Below, piece by piece: positions 10,184 to 20,779 of a DNA stretch of 64,000 nucleotides (its first letter is position 1; the number at the start of each line of letters is the position of its first letter). The stretch is taken from NCBI GenBank assembly GCA_951812925.1, contig OX638370.1, positions 114,032,897 to 114,096,896 on the forward strand, written 5' to 3'. A program made the translations under genes and the position numbers. This DNA comes from Calliopum simillimum (Eukaryota; Arthropoda; Insecta; Diptera; Lauxaniidae). The notes beneath the pieces were generated by a model. The model was not told where the DNA came from. It saw only the letters and a list, made by a program, of their open reading frames with translations, and ran no database searches.

Positions 10184-13100
10184 ATGAAAGACCTTAAAAG
10201 AAAACGTAATAGTTGGCCATTACTTAATGTCTGTTCAAATGATTTATCTACATATCCAGACGTATTCGAATTAAACAAAGAAGTTCTTGTAAAAAAGGAG
10301 AATTCTCAATATATGGACTTAAAACCAAAATATTCAACTACAATATTAGTTGAAACTACAATTAACAGTGTAGCAGATAAGGCACACACGAAGAAGAAAT
10401 TGAATTGTAAAACAGTTCTTAAAACTTTAATGGTGGAATATTCACAAAACTCAACGATACATGGTATTCGATATTTTTTTGATTTTGAACGGCCATTTTA
10501 TGAAAGGTGAGAACAATTTTAAGAAAAAACAAAATAAATATTTAATTTTCAAACGTAACCGTGTATGATCTTACAGGATATCTTACTTTTTTGCATTTGA
10601 ATTTCAGGGTTTATTGGCTGGCATTTTTCATTATTTTTCTTGGCCTTAGTGGCGTGCTGATATGGTCTACTTATTTGAAATGGCTTCAAATACCTGTAAT
10701 ATTTACATACGATGAAACGTTTGTACCCATTTACAAAATACCATTTCCAACAGTAACTATTTGTCCAGAATATGGTACAAATATTGAATTTACGAATATA
10801 GAAGATATGTATAGTTTGGACTTGACTCAATTATTTTTTTATTCACTCCAAAATCTGGCATTATTTTCAATGTATGTATGCAGATTTTATATAACTAAAA
10901 TATTCACTATATCGTACCTATACAAGTGAAACGTACTAAATCAGTTTTTTATTTTAAGTTCTGAGGTGTTTGAAGTTCAAAAAATTAAATTTTGTTTTTT
11001 TATATGGAAATCATTGTTTTGCTTTTATTTTTATGATGAAAATAACCACTTTTTAACAGAAATATGGCTAAATGAATCTTATTAAACTAAAGACTATAAT
11101 ATTTTGAACCAGAATTACTAAATAAGTCAAAACTAGAAAAAACTGACTTAACGCTTTTTACATGTATAAGGATGATATGTACTTATATATATCGATAAAC
11201 ATTATCAATTTGAAACAAGTATTAAGGAAATTGGTGGAGCACCATTTTGTAAATGGAATGGACGTTTTTATTTGTGTTTTCACATTTGGAAAAATGTTGC
11301 TACGGATGCAGGACTTTGCTTTCAGTTTAATGGATTAAATGCAAGTGATCTCTATCGCGATGAAATGTAAGCCATTTTGAACAATCAATTAAATACATAC
11401 ATGCGTCGTACATAGGTTGTAAATGATAAGGTTACGAAGCTTCTGGTAGGTGGTATAGGAGGTCTAGACTAAAAAAAAAAAATGTATCCTTGGGGGTAAC
11501 CTTAAATTTGTCGCATCAATTTTTTAATTTGAGGTCAGAAAAAATACTTTTCAAGTACAACGCAACGTGAGCAGTACCTCCCAGAAAAATTATAAAAGGT
11601 TATGTTAATAGAAATATTTCATACTAAAATCTAATTGAAAAAATAGGGGAAAAAAAAATTTTAAATTTAAAAGTTCAGAACTTTGCGAAATACTTGTTAA
11701 CTATATAAGCCAAATACGCTTTTACGTGTAGTAACCTCATACAATTAACTAACAATTTCCTGTAAAAAAGTTTTCTCAGGTTTTCAGAAAATCAGTTCTT
11801 TCCATAAAACTCCTCAGGGTTACATGTTAGCCCCCCTGGATCAATTTTTTGTTTGTCTAAGCCTCCTATATCACCTCACAGAAACTTTGTTACCTTATGA
11901 AATACACCCTGTATCGAACACACATATAAGTAAGGGAATAGTGTTGGGTATGGGCACCGTTTTATTTTCGACTCATGTCTTTTGACCAAATGTAAATTAT
12001 GTAGACATATAAGTATCAATGGAAAGCTAGAGACCTTAGTTGACTGGGGTGAAGAAAGTAAATTGATTTCGTCAGTTGGAAAAATTATATCAAAAAAATA
12101 GTGAAGTGGTAATTTTTGATAAAAAAAATTTTTTTTTGGAAAAACGAAAAACGTCTGGATCGATTGGCATCATGCCTGTTGCCCTGAAACCAGACTTGAT
12201 TGTCTTGGGTGTCAATGCCAGATCAATTGTTTTGCAGGCTAAGCCGGTTAGGCGACGTAATTTCTAGCCCTTGTTGACATTGCTCTTCTATCAATCATGA
12301 TTTTTTTGTACCAATCCATTTCCGCCATCTGCTCCTCGTTCCACTTGTTTGGAAACTCAATACCGAGATTTTTTACAAAGTTGTATGCCACCTTACCACC
12401 CACACTTAATGAAAATAACTTTTTTTCTGCGATATCTTTAAAGGGCCTGTTGGTTCTTCCCATCCACTAAAAAAAGCGTAAAAAGGGATAAATTTGTTAT
12501 GTTGACATCCACGACGATATTTCAGTAAATCACACGCATTAAATAAAACTAGTAAGGGTGGTATCTTTGGCCTGGGCAAAAACTAAATACCCTACACTGC
12601 ATTTCAAGTAAATTATTAGGAGAGTATAAGAACAAATTGCTTATATGTGAAGTACCACGCCCTCGCCTCCGAGCTTACCTTGATTTTGCGAAGAGCTTGC
12701 ATTTACTGTTCTGAGTGTTTGAGTAAAATCCGGTTAGGTTTTCTTAAAAAATCTTTCAGTATAGCATTTTGAAACTTTCGCTTGTTTGAGAGGTACCACG
12801 CCCTCTAATCCTACTTCGCCTACTTTAAGCTCAGAGATTACAATTAATGTTCTTCGTGTTTGAGTGAAATTTGGTTGGATTATCTCAAAAAACACTTTCA
12901 TTATATAATTTTGAAACATTTGTTTATATGGGAGGTGCCACGCCCTCTAGTTTGAATTCGCATAATTTTTGCTCATAGCTTATACTTACTTTCCCTAGTA
13001 TTTATGTGTATTTTGCTTCTGTTTTTGCAAATAATGCTCTTATTATTGCATTTTGAACATATTTTTTGTATGGGCGGTAGGCGTGTCTTTTGACCGATTT

Positions 13101-15143
13101 CACTCATTTTCAATCCTCCGAGCTAACTTTTACGACGGAGGCAGAATACCAAATTTCATTGAATTATGTTCCTCAGTTTTCCCAAAAAATGTATTCCCAC
13201 ACACACCCAGCCAGCCAGCCAGACAGACGGACATGGCTATATCGACTCAGGAGGTGACGCTGATCAAGAATATATATACTTTTTCATACCTGCCACGCCT
13301 CCTTCTCTGCGTTACAAACGAATGGACAAAGTGAATATACCCTGGGTGTAGGGTATAAAAAGAGAGGTGCCCAAAACCGACCCTATTAGGTGCCCACAAC
13401 CGGCTTTGATAGCCACTTCGTAAAGCAATAACCAAATTATGTTGTGTGAACATATTGGTTGGATTCGGTTTTGAATCACACAATATAATAAATATAGATT
13501 GCATTCAGCTTTCCGATTGATTCCCTTCGATTTATCGCACTTGGAAAACTATTGAAAAAAACATTTGTGTTGTCTTTTACTTATTCAAAAATTGTTTTCT
13601 TCTCAGCACCAAGAAAATGCGTCCGTTTACTCCGGTATATACACAAAAAATTCTTGCTGTCATAACACGCGCTTAACATATGTCAGAATAGCCGTATTTG
13701 TATTCTGTCAAAAGTTACGGGGGGGGGGGGGGGGTGGGGGTGCCCCATGCCCGCAGGCGACACTATATATATGCATGTAACAGTATATTTTCGTTTTAGG
13801 TACGTTGAGTACATTGACTACGATATGATCGATTTTACGCAGTTCATCAATGATATGCCAGAGCTAAATAATATAACTGGCAGTTGGTCTCTGGAAAAAG
13901 GCTACATTCACCAAGGTTTTCATTCTTATCCACAACGTACTGTTTATTCTACGATACGTAATGGATTTATTGCATTTTTGGCGGGACTTGAACATAAGCA
14001 AGGCTATAGGGTGTGTTAATGAGAAGGATTTTTAAATTCATGCACTTACTTTTTTTTAAAAGGTATTTCTACATTCACCAGATAGCTTGCCATCAACAAC
14101 AGATAACTACATACTTGTTCCAGCAGATTATGAGGTTATTGTCAAAATAACACCACAATATAAGGTTTCATCAAAGGACTTACAATATTTAAGCCCAGAA
14201 ATGTAAGTTAAATTTGGTAATCTTTGGGAAACAGCGACTATGCTTAACTCAGATAACAGAATTACCCATTTGGTATCGAAAAACAGCGTTGGTTAAGTAT
14301 GTCTTGTTTTCATTGCTTAGTTCACCAGACTGAAATAAGAACAAACTAATAAGTTGTTAAGTAAATCAAAACACTATCCTCACTCTATTCATTTATGTTT
14401 TTGAATATTAAAAATACTGTTATTTTCATTTTCTAGACGAAATTGTTATTTCGAAAGCGAACGCTATTTGAGATATTTTCGTTTTTATTCTCAAAATAAT
14501 TGCGAAATCGAATGTTTGTCCAATTTTACAATATCCAAGTGCGGTTGTGCAAAAATATGGATGCCTAGTAAGTTGAATAAAGTGGTTTTCAAAATAACCC
14601 ATATATATTTTTTTTCTGTTTTGTTTTAAATAAAAATTAGAACCATACAACGTCACTGCTTGTGATAGAACTCAATTGAAATGCTTTTATGATGCCAAAG
14701 AAGAATTAAATCTATTGCTTCAGAACCAAACGTTACAGAAATCGATAAATCCAAAAGTTGAAATTATATGTAACTGCTTGCCAGCTTGTACCTCTTTGGA
14801 GTATAATTTTGAAATATCACGAGCGCAATATAACTTAACAAAAGTTCTGGAAGCTAGACGTGCAAAGCCAGAAATCCTACGGAATGAGTAAGTATCTATA
14901 ATAAAATTGATAGAGTTTCGAATAAAAACTTAAAACTCTTGCAGCGATTTAGCCACCCGACTCATAGTTTACTTTAAGGAGCATCAATTTTCAGCAATTA
15001 AACGTCAAGCTACATCATGGTTTCCAAATTCCATTTGCATCTTTGCAATGTTTACAGGGATATCTGCATTAAGCATTTTGGAATTGATTTTCTTTTGCGT
15101 TGTACGCTCATTTAATGATTTGTGGAGAAATCGACAAATGTAA
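10184..15143 (+). CDS. Pickpocket-family DEG/ENaC sodium channel subunit
   Basis: Predicted subunit of an amiloride-type cation channel of the plasma membrane. Exons: 10184-10506, 10608-10871, 11220-11366, 13800-14010, 14063-14202, 14437-14567, 14641-14887 and 14945-15143; joined length 1662 nt, about 553 aa, normal for the family. Motifs in order: IHGIRYFFDFERPFYER before TM1 (VYWLAFFIIFLGLSGVLIW), IPFPTVTICPE, CKWNG and GLCFQFNG, VFLHSPDSLP, NCYFESERYLRYFRFYSQNN, CEIECLSNF, CGCAKIWMP, CNCLPACTSLEYN, then TM2 (FTGISALSILELIFFCVVR). Donors and acceptors fit at every junction except the acceptor of exon 3, which is weak (AACAAG) and uncertain. The TM2 entry reads NSICIFAMFTGIS where NCGGLLGLFLGIS is usual. 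Which fly ppk this corresponds to I cannot say. Intron 3 (2.4 kb) contains transposons. Confidence 0.92.
12070..12463 (-). pseudogene. Internally deleted pogo/Tigger-like transposase relic in ppk intron 3
   Basis: On the minus strand, 12463-12248 encodes a piece resembling a CENP-B-type helix-turn-helix (NLGIEFPNKWNEEQMAEMDW). It is followed at once, in another frame, by TIKSGFRATGMMPIDPDVF, which resembles the C-terminal end of jerky/Tigger DDE transposases (SGFRATGIYPLNP-type). The catalytic core between them is missing. Inference from motif resemblance; a dead copy. Confidence 0.65.
12548..13353 (-). mobile_element. DINE-1/mini-me-like (Helitron-derived) element
   Basis: It starts ACTAGTAAGGGTGG and ends with GTGTAGGGTATAAA. 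Read on the other strand, it would terminate in CTAGT, the Helitron-type CTRRT end. Inside are several GGTGCCACGCCCTC boxes and a GTCY-type microsatellite (CCAGCCAGCCAGACAGACGG) followed by ACATGGCTATATCGACTC. The same architecture occurs at 18878-19514 and 43878-44779. No Rep/helicase coding sequence is present, so it is non-autonomous. Confidence 0.78.
13719..13740 (+). repeat. 16-base poly-G tract with adjoining G run
   Basis: Sixteen consecutive G, a T, then five G, about 60 bases before the acceptor of ppk exon 4. It is unusual in this AT-rich sequence and could form a G-quadruplex-like structure or be a sequencing-collapsed homopolymer. Confidence 0.7.
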
Positions 15144-15406
15144 AAGGAAAGTGAAATATTCTCAGTCATACATATAGGGTAAGCGCAGGCAATATGGACT
15201 ACGCGGAGAATATGAACCACACTGTTATTTTCCATTGCATACATAGCATTTAACCTTATTCATGTTCAAACTTTATAGCCAATAACTAACGCTTATGTTG
15301 GAGTCGCATGTTTCTGTGAAGTTGTTTTTTCTAAAAAAGGGATTAGTGATTATTTTTTTCTAGTGAGTAAATTTCATTATTTCACTTTAAAGATATCGTA
15401 TTTTTA

Positions 15407-15412
15407 AATAAA
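15407..15412 (+). terminator. Candidate poly(A) signal of the ppk gene
   Basis: AATAAA lies about 265 bases after the stop codon at 15141-15143. It is the first canonical hexamer I see downstream, but the AT-rich background makes it only suggestive. Confidence 0.4.
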
Positions 15413-18400
15413 TCATTAATTATATAAAGTTAGTGACTACCATGTATGATTTATAAGCACAAATTAGTTCATTAGCCACAAGTTTTTTTGTTAAAAAACC
15501 ATTTATTTCTCAAAGACGTGCTGCGAGTAATATGGATCAACAAGGAAAAAAGCCTAAAAAGCAAATGTATTTATCATCTTCTTTAGATGGAGAGTCTAAC
15601 TAAGTAGTTGCTATTTTCATGTTGGTGATGATTTAAAATTCTTAAGGCCACTACGGTAAAGAGCATGAAAAAATGCATATACGGTAATACTCTTTACTCT
15701 TTACTTTACTGTCGTGTGTAATCTGGCGTTCTTGGAGTCATGAAGAATGTCCCGGATGTGGAAGTGACATTTTTATATGCAACTTCTGTAAAAAATAAAT
15801 ATATGTGGCAATATGGACTATACCCAGCAAATCCTACATAACCATATTGAATTATGGACTGACCCGTTTAACACATACTATGATACATTTTTCTAAATTT
15901 ACTACCACAAAGAAATTTAAAAAGGGTAAGATATAAACAAAAAGATGCCTTGCTTCCTTACTCAAAAAATATCAAGTTGACAGAGAATAAAATTGAATCG
16001 TAATTTATCGTCAATCAAAGTTCATTCAAATGCCAATTCAAAAACCCAACATCAGCAACGATAAGGTAAATAAAAATTAATAAAGCTGAAAACCCAAAAC
16101 AAAAAAAAAAAAAAAATCAACAAATCTTTACTTCTTTTATATCATTTCATATTTTACAAACAACTGCTGAGGTATCCAGAAAGACGTCAACCATAGGTAA
16201 ACCTGCAGCTCGATAGTATAAAGAAGATTCATAATTGAATGCAGCTAAACCCATCATCAATTCTACAAAATTGTAATTTATTTTGACAATAAAATAATTT
16301 TTCGAAAACTTCAGTTCGATTATTATTTATTAACAAAAATTGAGAGAATGTCTACAAAAGGAATTGAAAAAAATGAAAGAGACAGCTATTGTTTTTTATT
16401 ATTTTTGTTTATGAGAAAGTCGCATTAATAAGACAAGGATGCACGATCACATGGATAGGGCAAAAGTGGTTATTTTTTTCCCGATGCTAGAAGAAATGTA
16501 ACTGGTATAATACGAGATTTGTAACTCTTATGTAACAAGGTTGGTAACGGTTACAGGATTTGCTGGGTATACATATGTAGGAATTGTAGGCTTTCTTCTC
16601 TTCTTTTGTATGTTTTATCACGGTTTAACCCCCATTTGTAGGATTTCTTTCTTCTTTTTAATAAAAAACAACACAACACAAAACTTTTTAGTTCTATTTA
16701 CATGTTATTTACACATTTCTTTAAGTTTAGTTTCAATTATAATTTTTTACAGTTTTATTATACTTTTAGTTCTTCTTATAAATGTCTTCAAAATTATAAT
16801 TAAACTTCTAATTCTGTTCTTTTCATTGACTTTTTACTTCACTTCTTTACATTACTTCTTTTCTTGTCCGCAGACATGCGTCTTCCTATTTCGACTCTTC
16901 AACAACAACTGCTACTGAATTCAACTTTGGTTTGTTTGTTTATTCAAAATATATTCGTCATGTTTGCTTCGTTCAAGTTTCGTTCTTTTTGTCAGTGCTG
17001 CCAGGTTGTTTATTTAGCTCCATTCCCACATATATATGGTCCATATAACATTATACTTTTTTTTCTCTTCATTTTGAGTATTTTTAGTATATTAATTTTG
17101 TTTCTTTATTGTGATCAGATATTTATCTAAAAGTGAATCAAAATAAATGTGCACTGTTTCCTTTATTGAATGACATAAAATTAATTGTTGATTGGTGGTC
17201 CATATTTCCCTCCCTTGCTCTATTTGTAGGCTTTCCTTTCCATTTTAATAAAAAAACACAACACTTTAAAGTTTTATTTTGACCATTGGATAATTTTATA
17301 AAAATTTATATATGTATTTGCATGGATAGCACAAATTAAAAGGATATTTCATTTGTAACCATAATTATTGTGTGTCGCTGGCAAACACTTAACTCTTTTG
17401 CCAACATTGATGTTCGTATTCTAACGACAGGGGAATTTATTTAATTAAAAACTTTTAATTTCCTGTAGGTACAAATTTTTTTTAACATCATCGTTGTTGT
17501 TTACTAGCGGTGGTTACTTCCGCCTGCTGTTATGACAACCATTTGCAAGGCCACATCACATCATTTGCACGTTTACGTTTACACCAAAGCGAATAATATC
17601 CGACAACAAAATTGTATGTCAACAGTTGCACGCGATATCAAATCAGGAATAAAATTGCGTCTCTCAACCATATAATGCAAAAACTATTCGCTATTAAGCT
17701 TTAAGTTGTCAACTGGAATTCCCTAAAGCCATTTAACCTTGAATAATGCTGCAACATGTCAAAAACAACTGAGAGGAGAGCTCTAGGTGTGCCATCCACT
17801 TCCACTGAACAAACACAACTTTTAGTTAGGCTAATAAAACCACAAAAAACTTTCATCTCAACGACACTCAAATGGTCAAAGGGATACACCGATGCTAATG
17901 CCAACAAGGTAAGCACATTTATGGAATCAAACCCACTTTATTCGGCATTAGAAGTTGCAGGAGCATTAAACAGCTACTGTAAAAATATGTGTACGAACCG
18001 TGGAGATGGTTTAAGAAGCTTGATGTTTGTAATAGTTTTTGGGTGCGTTTGATAACTGGCTAGTATATTGACATCACTACTGTCTCTCAACGATCCTTCT
18101 CTGTGGAGATTTGCGAAAACAAGTGGAACTGACAAACAAAAATGACAATGAAAACGATACGAGTTTAGCAAAAAATAAACGTCCATAAACTGAGATATAA
18201 TGACACCATTGATGGATCTTATTTCGAACAGTGATATGTCATATAGCGCCGAGTGATAGCCAACGAGTAAAGTTGTAGAACAAAACCAAAAGGATTTCAG
18301 AAGGGAATTCCTATAAATCGACAAAGTTTAGTGCTATGGATATATTTTAAAAGGTCAAATCGCTATATATTATTTATAGATTTTTGTTCTTTTCAAAAAG

Positions 18401-18870
18401 TAATGACATAAATTATTAAACTTTATTTTTATGCGAAATTTCTAATTACTTTAATGTTTAGTAGAGAATAACTAGACCTAAGTACTTACTTACTATAAAA
18501 AGGTATGCATCCTCTAAACATAAATTTCCTAACAGACGTTTTTATATGAGACAATATATTTTGAGGTTGATTTTACTACAAAAATAACAATGCCAAATGA
18601 AATTTGCATAAAACATAACGAATTATACTTTTTTACCATTCTTAGCAAAAATATGTACTAGACGCCTATTATTTTGTTGGCAAGACAAAAGAAAATTCCT
18701 TTAGAATTTTCTGCTTTATTGTGTTGCTTCTGCCACTATTATCCTTAAAAAGGACTTACATTTCATGAACAGGAATGTAACTTATTAAAAAATTCAAGCA
18801 TCGATACTTTATGTGAGAGTATTTTTCAAATAAAAAAATTCAACTCGTTGCACACTGATCGGAAAATCAA
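15413..18870. other. Non-coding stretch, no gene recognised
   Basis: It holds GCAATATGGACTA-type boxes at about 15190 and 15810, similar to the termini near 32.3 kb. A T-rich block (16540-17130) yields Phe/Ile/Leu-rich frames that look like composition, not protein. A duplicated segment with AATAAAAAACAACACAACAC occurs near 16660 and 17250. One short frame (17756-17908, MSKTTERRALG...) ends at a consensus donor and may be an exon or TE remnant. Confidence 0.5.
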
Positions 18871-18877
18871 ACTATGT

Positions 18878-19514
18878 AGTAAGCGTGTTACCTTTGGCCG
18901 GTCAAACATCAAATACCCTACACTGCAGTATTTTGAAAATGTTGCTTATACGAAAGGTGCCACGCCCTCTTGTCTAAGTTCACCCTGTTTTCACTCAGAG
19001 CTTGCATTTATAGTTCTTACTTAGTGTTTGAGTAAAATTTAGTTGGATTATCTCAAAACACTCTTTCGGTATAGCATTTTGAAACTTTTGCTTATATGGG
19101 AGGTGCCACGCCCTCTGGTTCGAATTCGCCTAGTTTTTTTTCAGAGCTTGCGCATACTATTCCTAGTATTTATGTGTATCTTGGCTGCATTGCGGTGAGA
19201 AATACTCTTAAAATTGCATTTTTAATATTTTTTTTTTTGTATGAGAGGTAGGCGTGTCCATTGACTGATTTTGTTGATTTTCAATTCCACGAGCTAACTT
19301 TAACAATGAAGGTAGTTTAGCAAATTTCATTGAATTATCTTGCTTGTTTTTTTCAAAAAATGTATTTCCACGCACAGACAGGCAGCCAGACAGACGGAAA
19401 TGGCTATATCGACTCAGGAGATGAAGCTGATCAAGAATATATATATGCGTCGCCTCCTTCTCTACATTGCAAACGGTAGGACAAAGTTAATATAGCCTCT
19501 GTGTAGGGCATAAA
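18878..19514 (-). mobile_element. DINE-1-like element, second copy
   Basis: It shares with the copy at 12548 the phrases AATACCCTACACTGCA, GGTGCCACGCCCTCT (twice), GGCAGCCAGACAGACGGA and ATGGCTATATCGACTCAGG, and ends at GTGTAGGGCATAAA. It is more diverged, with its ACTAG end damaged. Non-coding. Confidence 0.75.
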
Positions 19515-19552
19515 AATGGGTAAATCTCGGAATGAGAGATTATGAGCTGAAA

Positions 19553-20172
19553 ACTCGTATACACTTTCATTATAATGTTCTTAAAGTTGTCTCAAAAGTC
19601 TCATAAAATTTCGTGTATGCGTCGTAAGTTATTCAAGTTCAAAGGCCACATAAATCAGTTTTTTGCAAATATCTCGCAAATGGTTACTTTTTCAGAAAAA
19701 TAGTGCTGGACAATTTTGTAGCCCTGGTGATTTCCTATAAAGAATTCCTTAGAGCTGCTTTCGTACGACTTATAAGTAGCTTAGGAGATATTCTAATTAG
19801 AAAAATGGTAAAGATCTTGGTAATTCATACATGCGGCGTATTAGTGTGCATAGTACACGTAATGTGTTGATTTTTAAAGTGCCATAACTCATGAACAATG
19901 AGTCGCACGAAAAAATAAAACCAGTTATTTATAGGGAATTTTATGATCTATAAATGATAAGCAATATATGTATACATACAATTTATCGTTTAGGAGTTAT
20001 ACTATAAAAACAGCTTTTTAAGTTTTCTGAAAAAGTAACCGTTTGCGAGATATTTGCAAGAAACAGATTTTTGTGACCTTTGACCTTGAATAACTTACGA
20101 CGCAGACACGAGATTTTATGAGATTTTTGAAACAAATTCTAGAGCAGTATAATGAAGGTGTATATGATAATA
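19553..20172. repeat. Foldback element with ~150-bp arms
   Basis: 19553-19705 recurs inverted at about 20020-20172: TACACTTTCATTATAATG against its counterpart, CTCATAAAATTTCGTGTATG against CTCATAAAATCTCGTGTCTG, and the CAAATGGTTACTTTTTCAG end. The central 310 bp is unique. It abuts the DINE-1-like copy. No open reading frame of note. Confidence 0.75.
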
Positions 20173-20779
20173 CTATAATACTTATGCCTGGAATATATCG
20201 ATATCTTTAAACATCATTTTCACTTAGCATACAAATTAAACCTCCACGCAAGCCAATTAAGCAGTCGTTGCACTACCAGAGGCTGGCTGCCTGGCGAAAT
20301 ATCGTATTTTTACTTTTACATATAACAGGACCAATATTAATAAATGGCCACCCCCTAACATTAAGCTTCTAAATTTCTTGTGTGTTGTCCTCTGGTTGGA
20401 TTCAACTTGTTGTTGTAGTTGTTATGTTTTTGTTGAAAAGTATGCGCTTAGTGAGGCTTTAGTTTTTGTTGGAAGCAACAATTTTTGTACGGAAAAAAAA
20501 TTACATTAATTTAAAGTCGAAGGAACACAGCATCGTCAGAGTAGTGCGTGTGGTAAAGAGAAATAAAGTAAGTAGTTGAGAAATTTTCTTCGTTAAATTC
20601 TTTGGGTCATTAGCATTTCTACCGTAAAAGAAAAATTTTGTCTCATTCTTTTGTTTTTATTTGTAACTGAAGATCCCTATTCTTTTCCCATCTCCAGCTG
20701 AACTTAATTAAATTATTCCAGCAAGTGCTCGTCGTCGCTTTGTTGCTTTATAATTTAAGTTATGCCAATGCGTTAAGGT

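Noticed and set aside
16541..17130. Long Phe/Leu/Ile-rich open frames, possible membrane protein
   Set aside because: The composition follows a T-rich strand; no motif, no splice signals, and part of the sequence is duplicated nearby.
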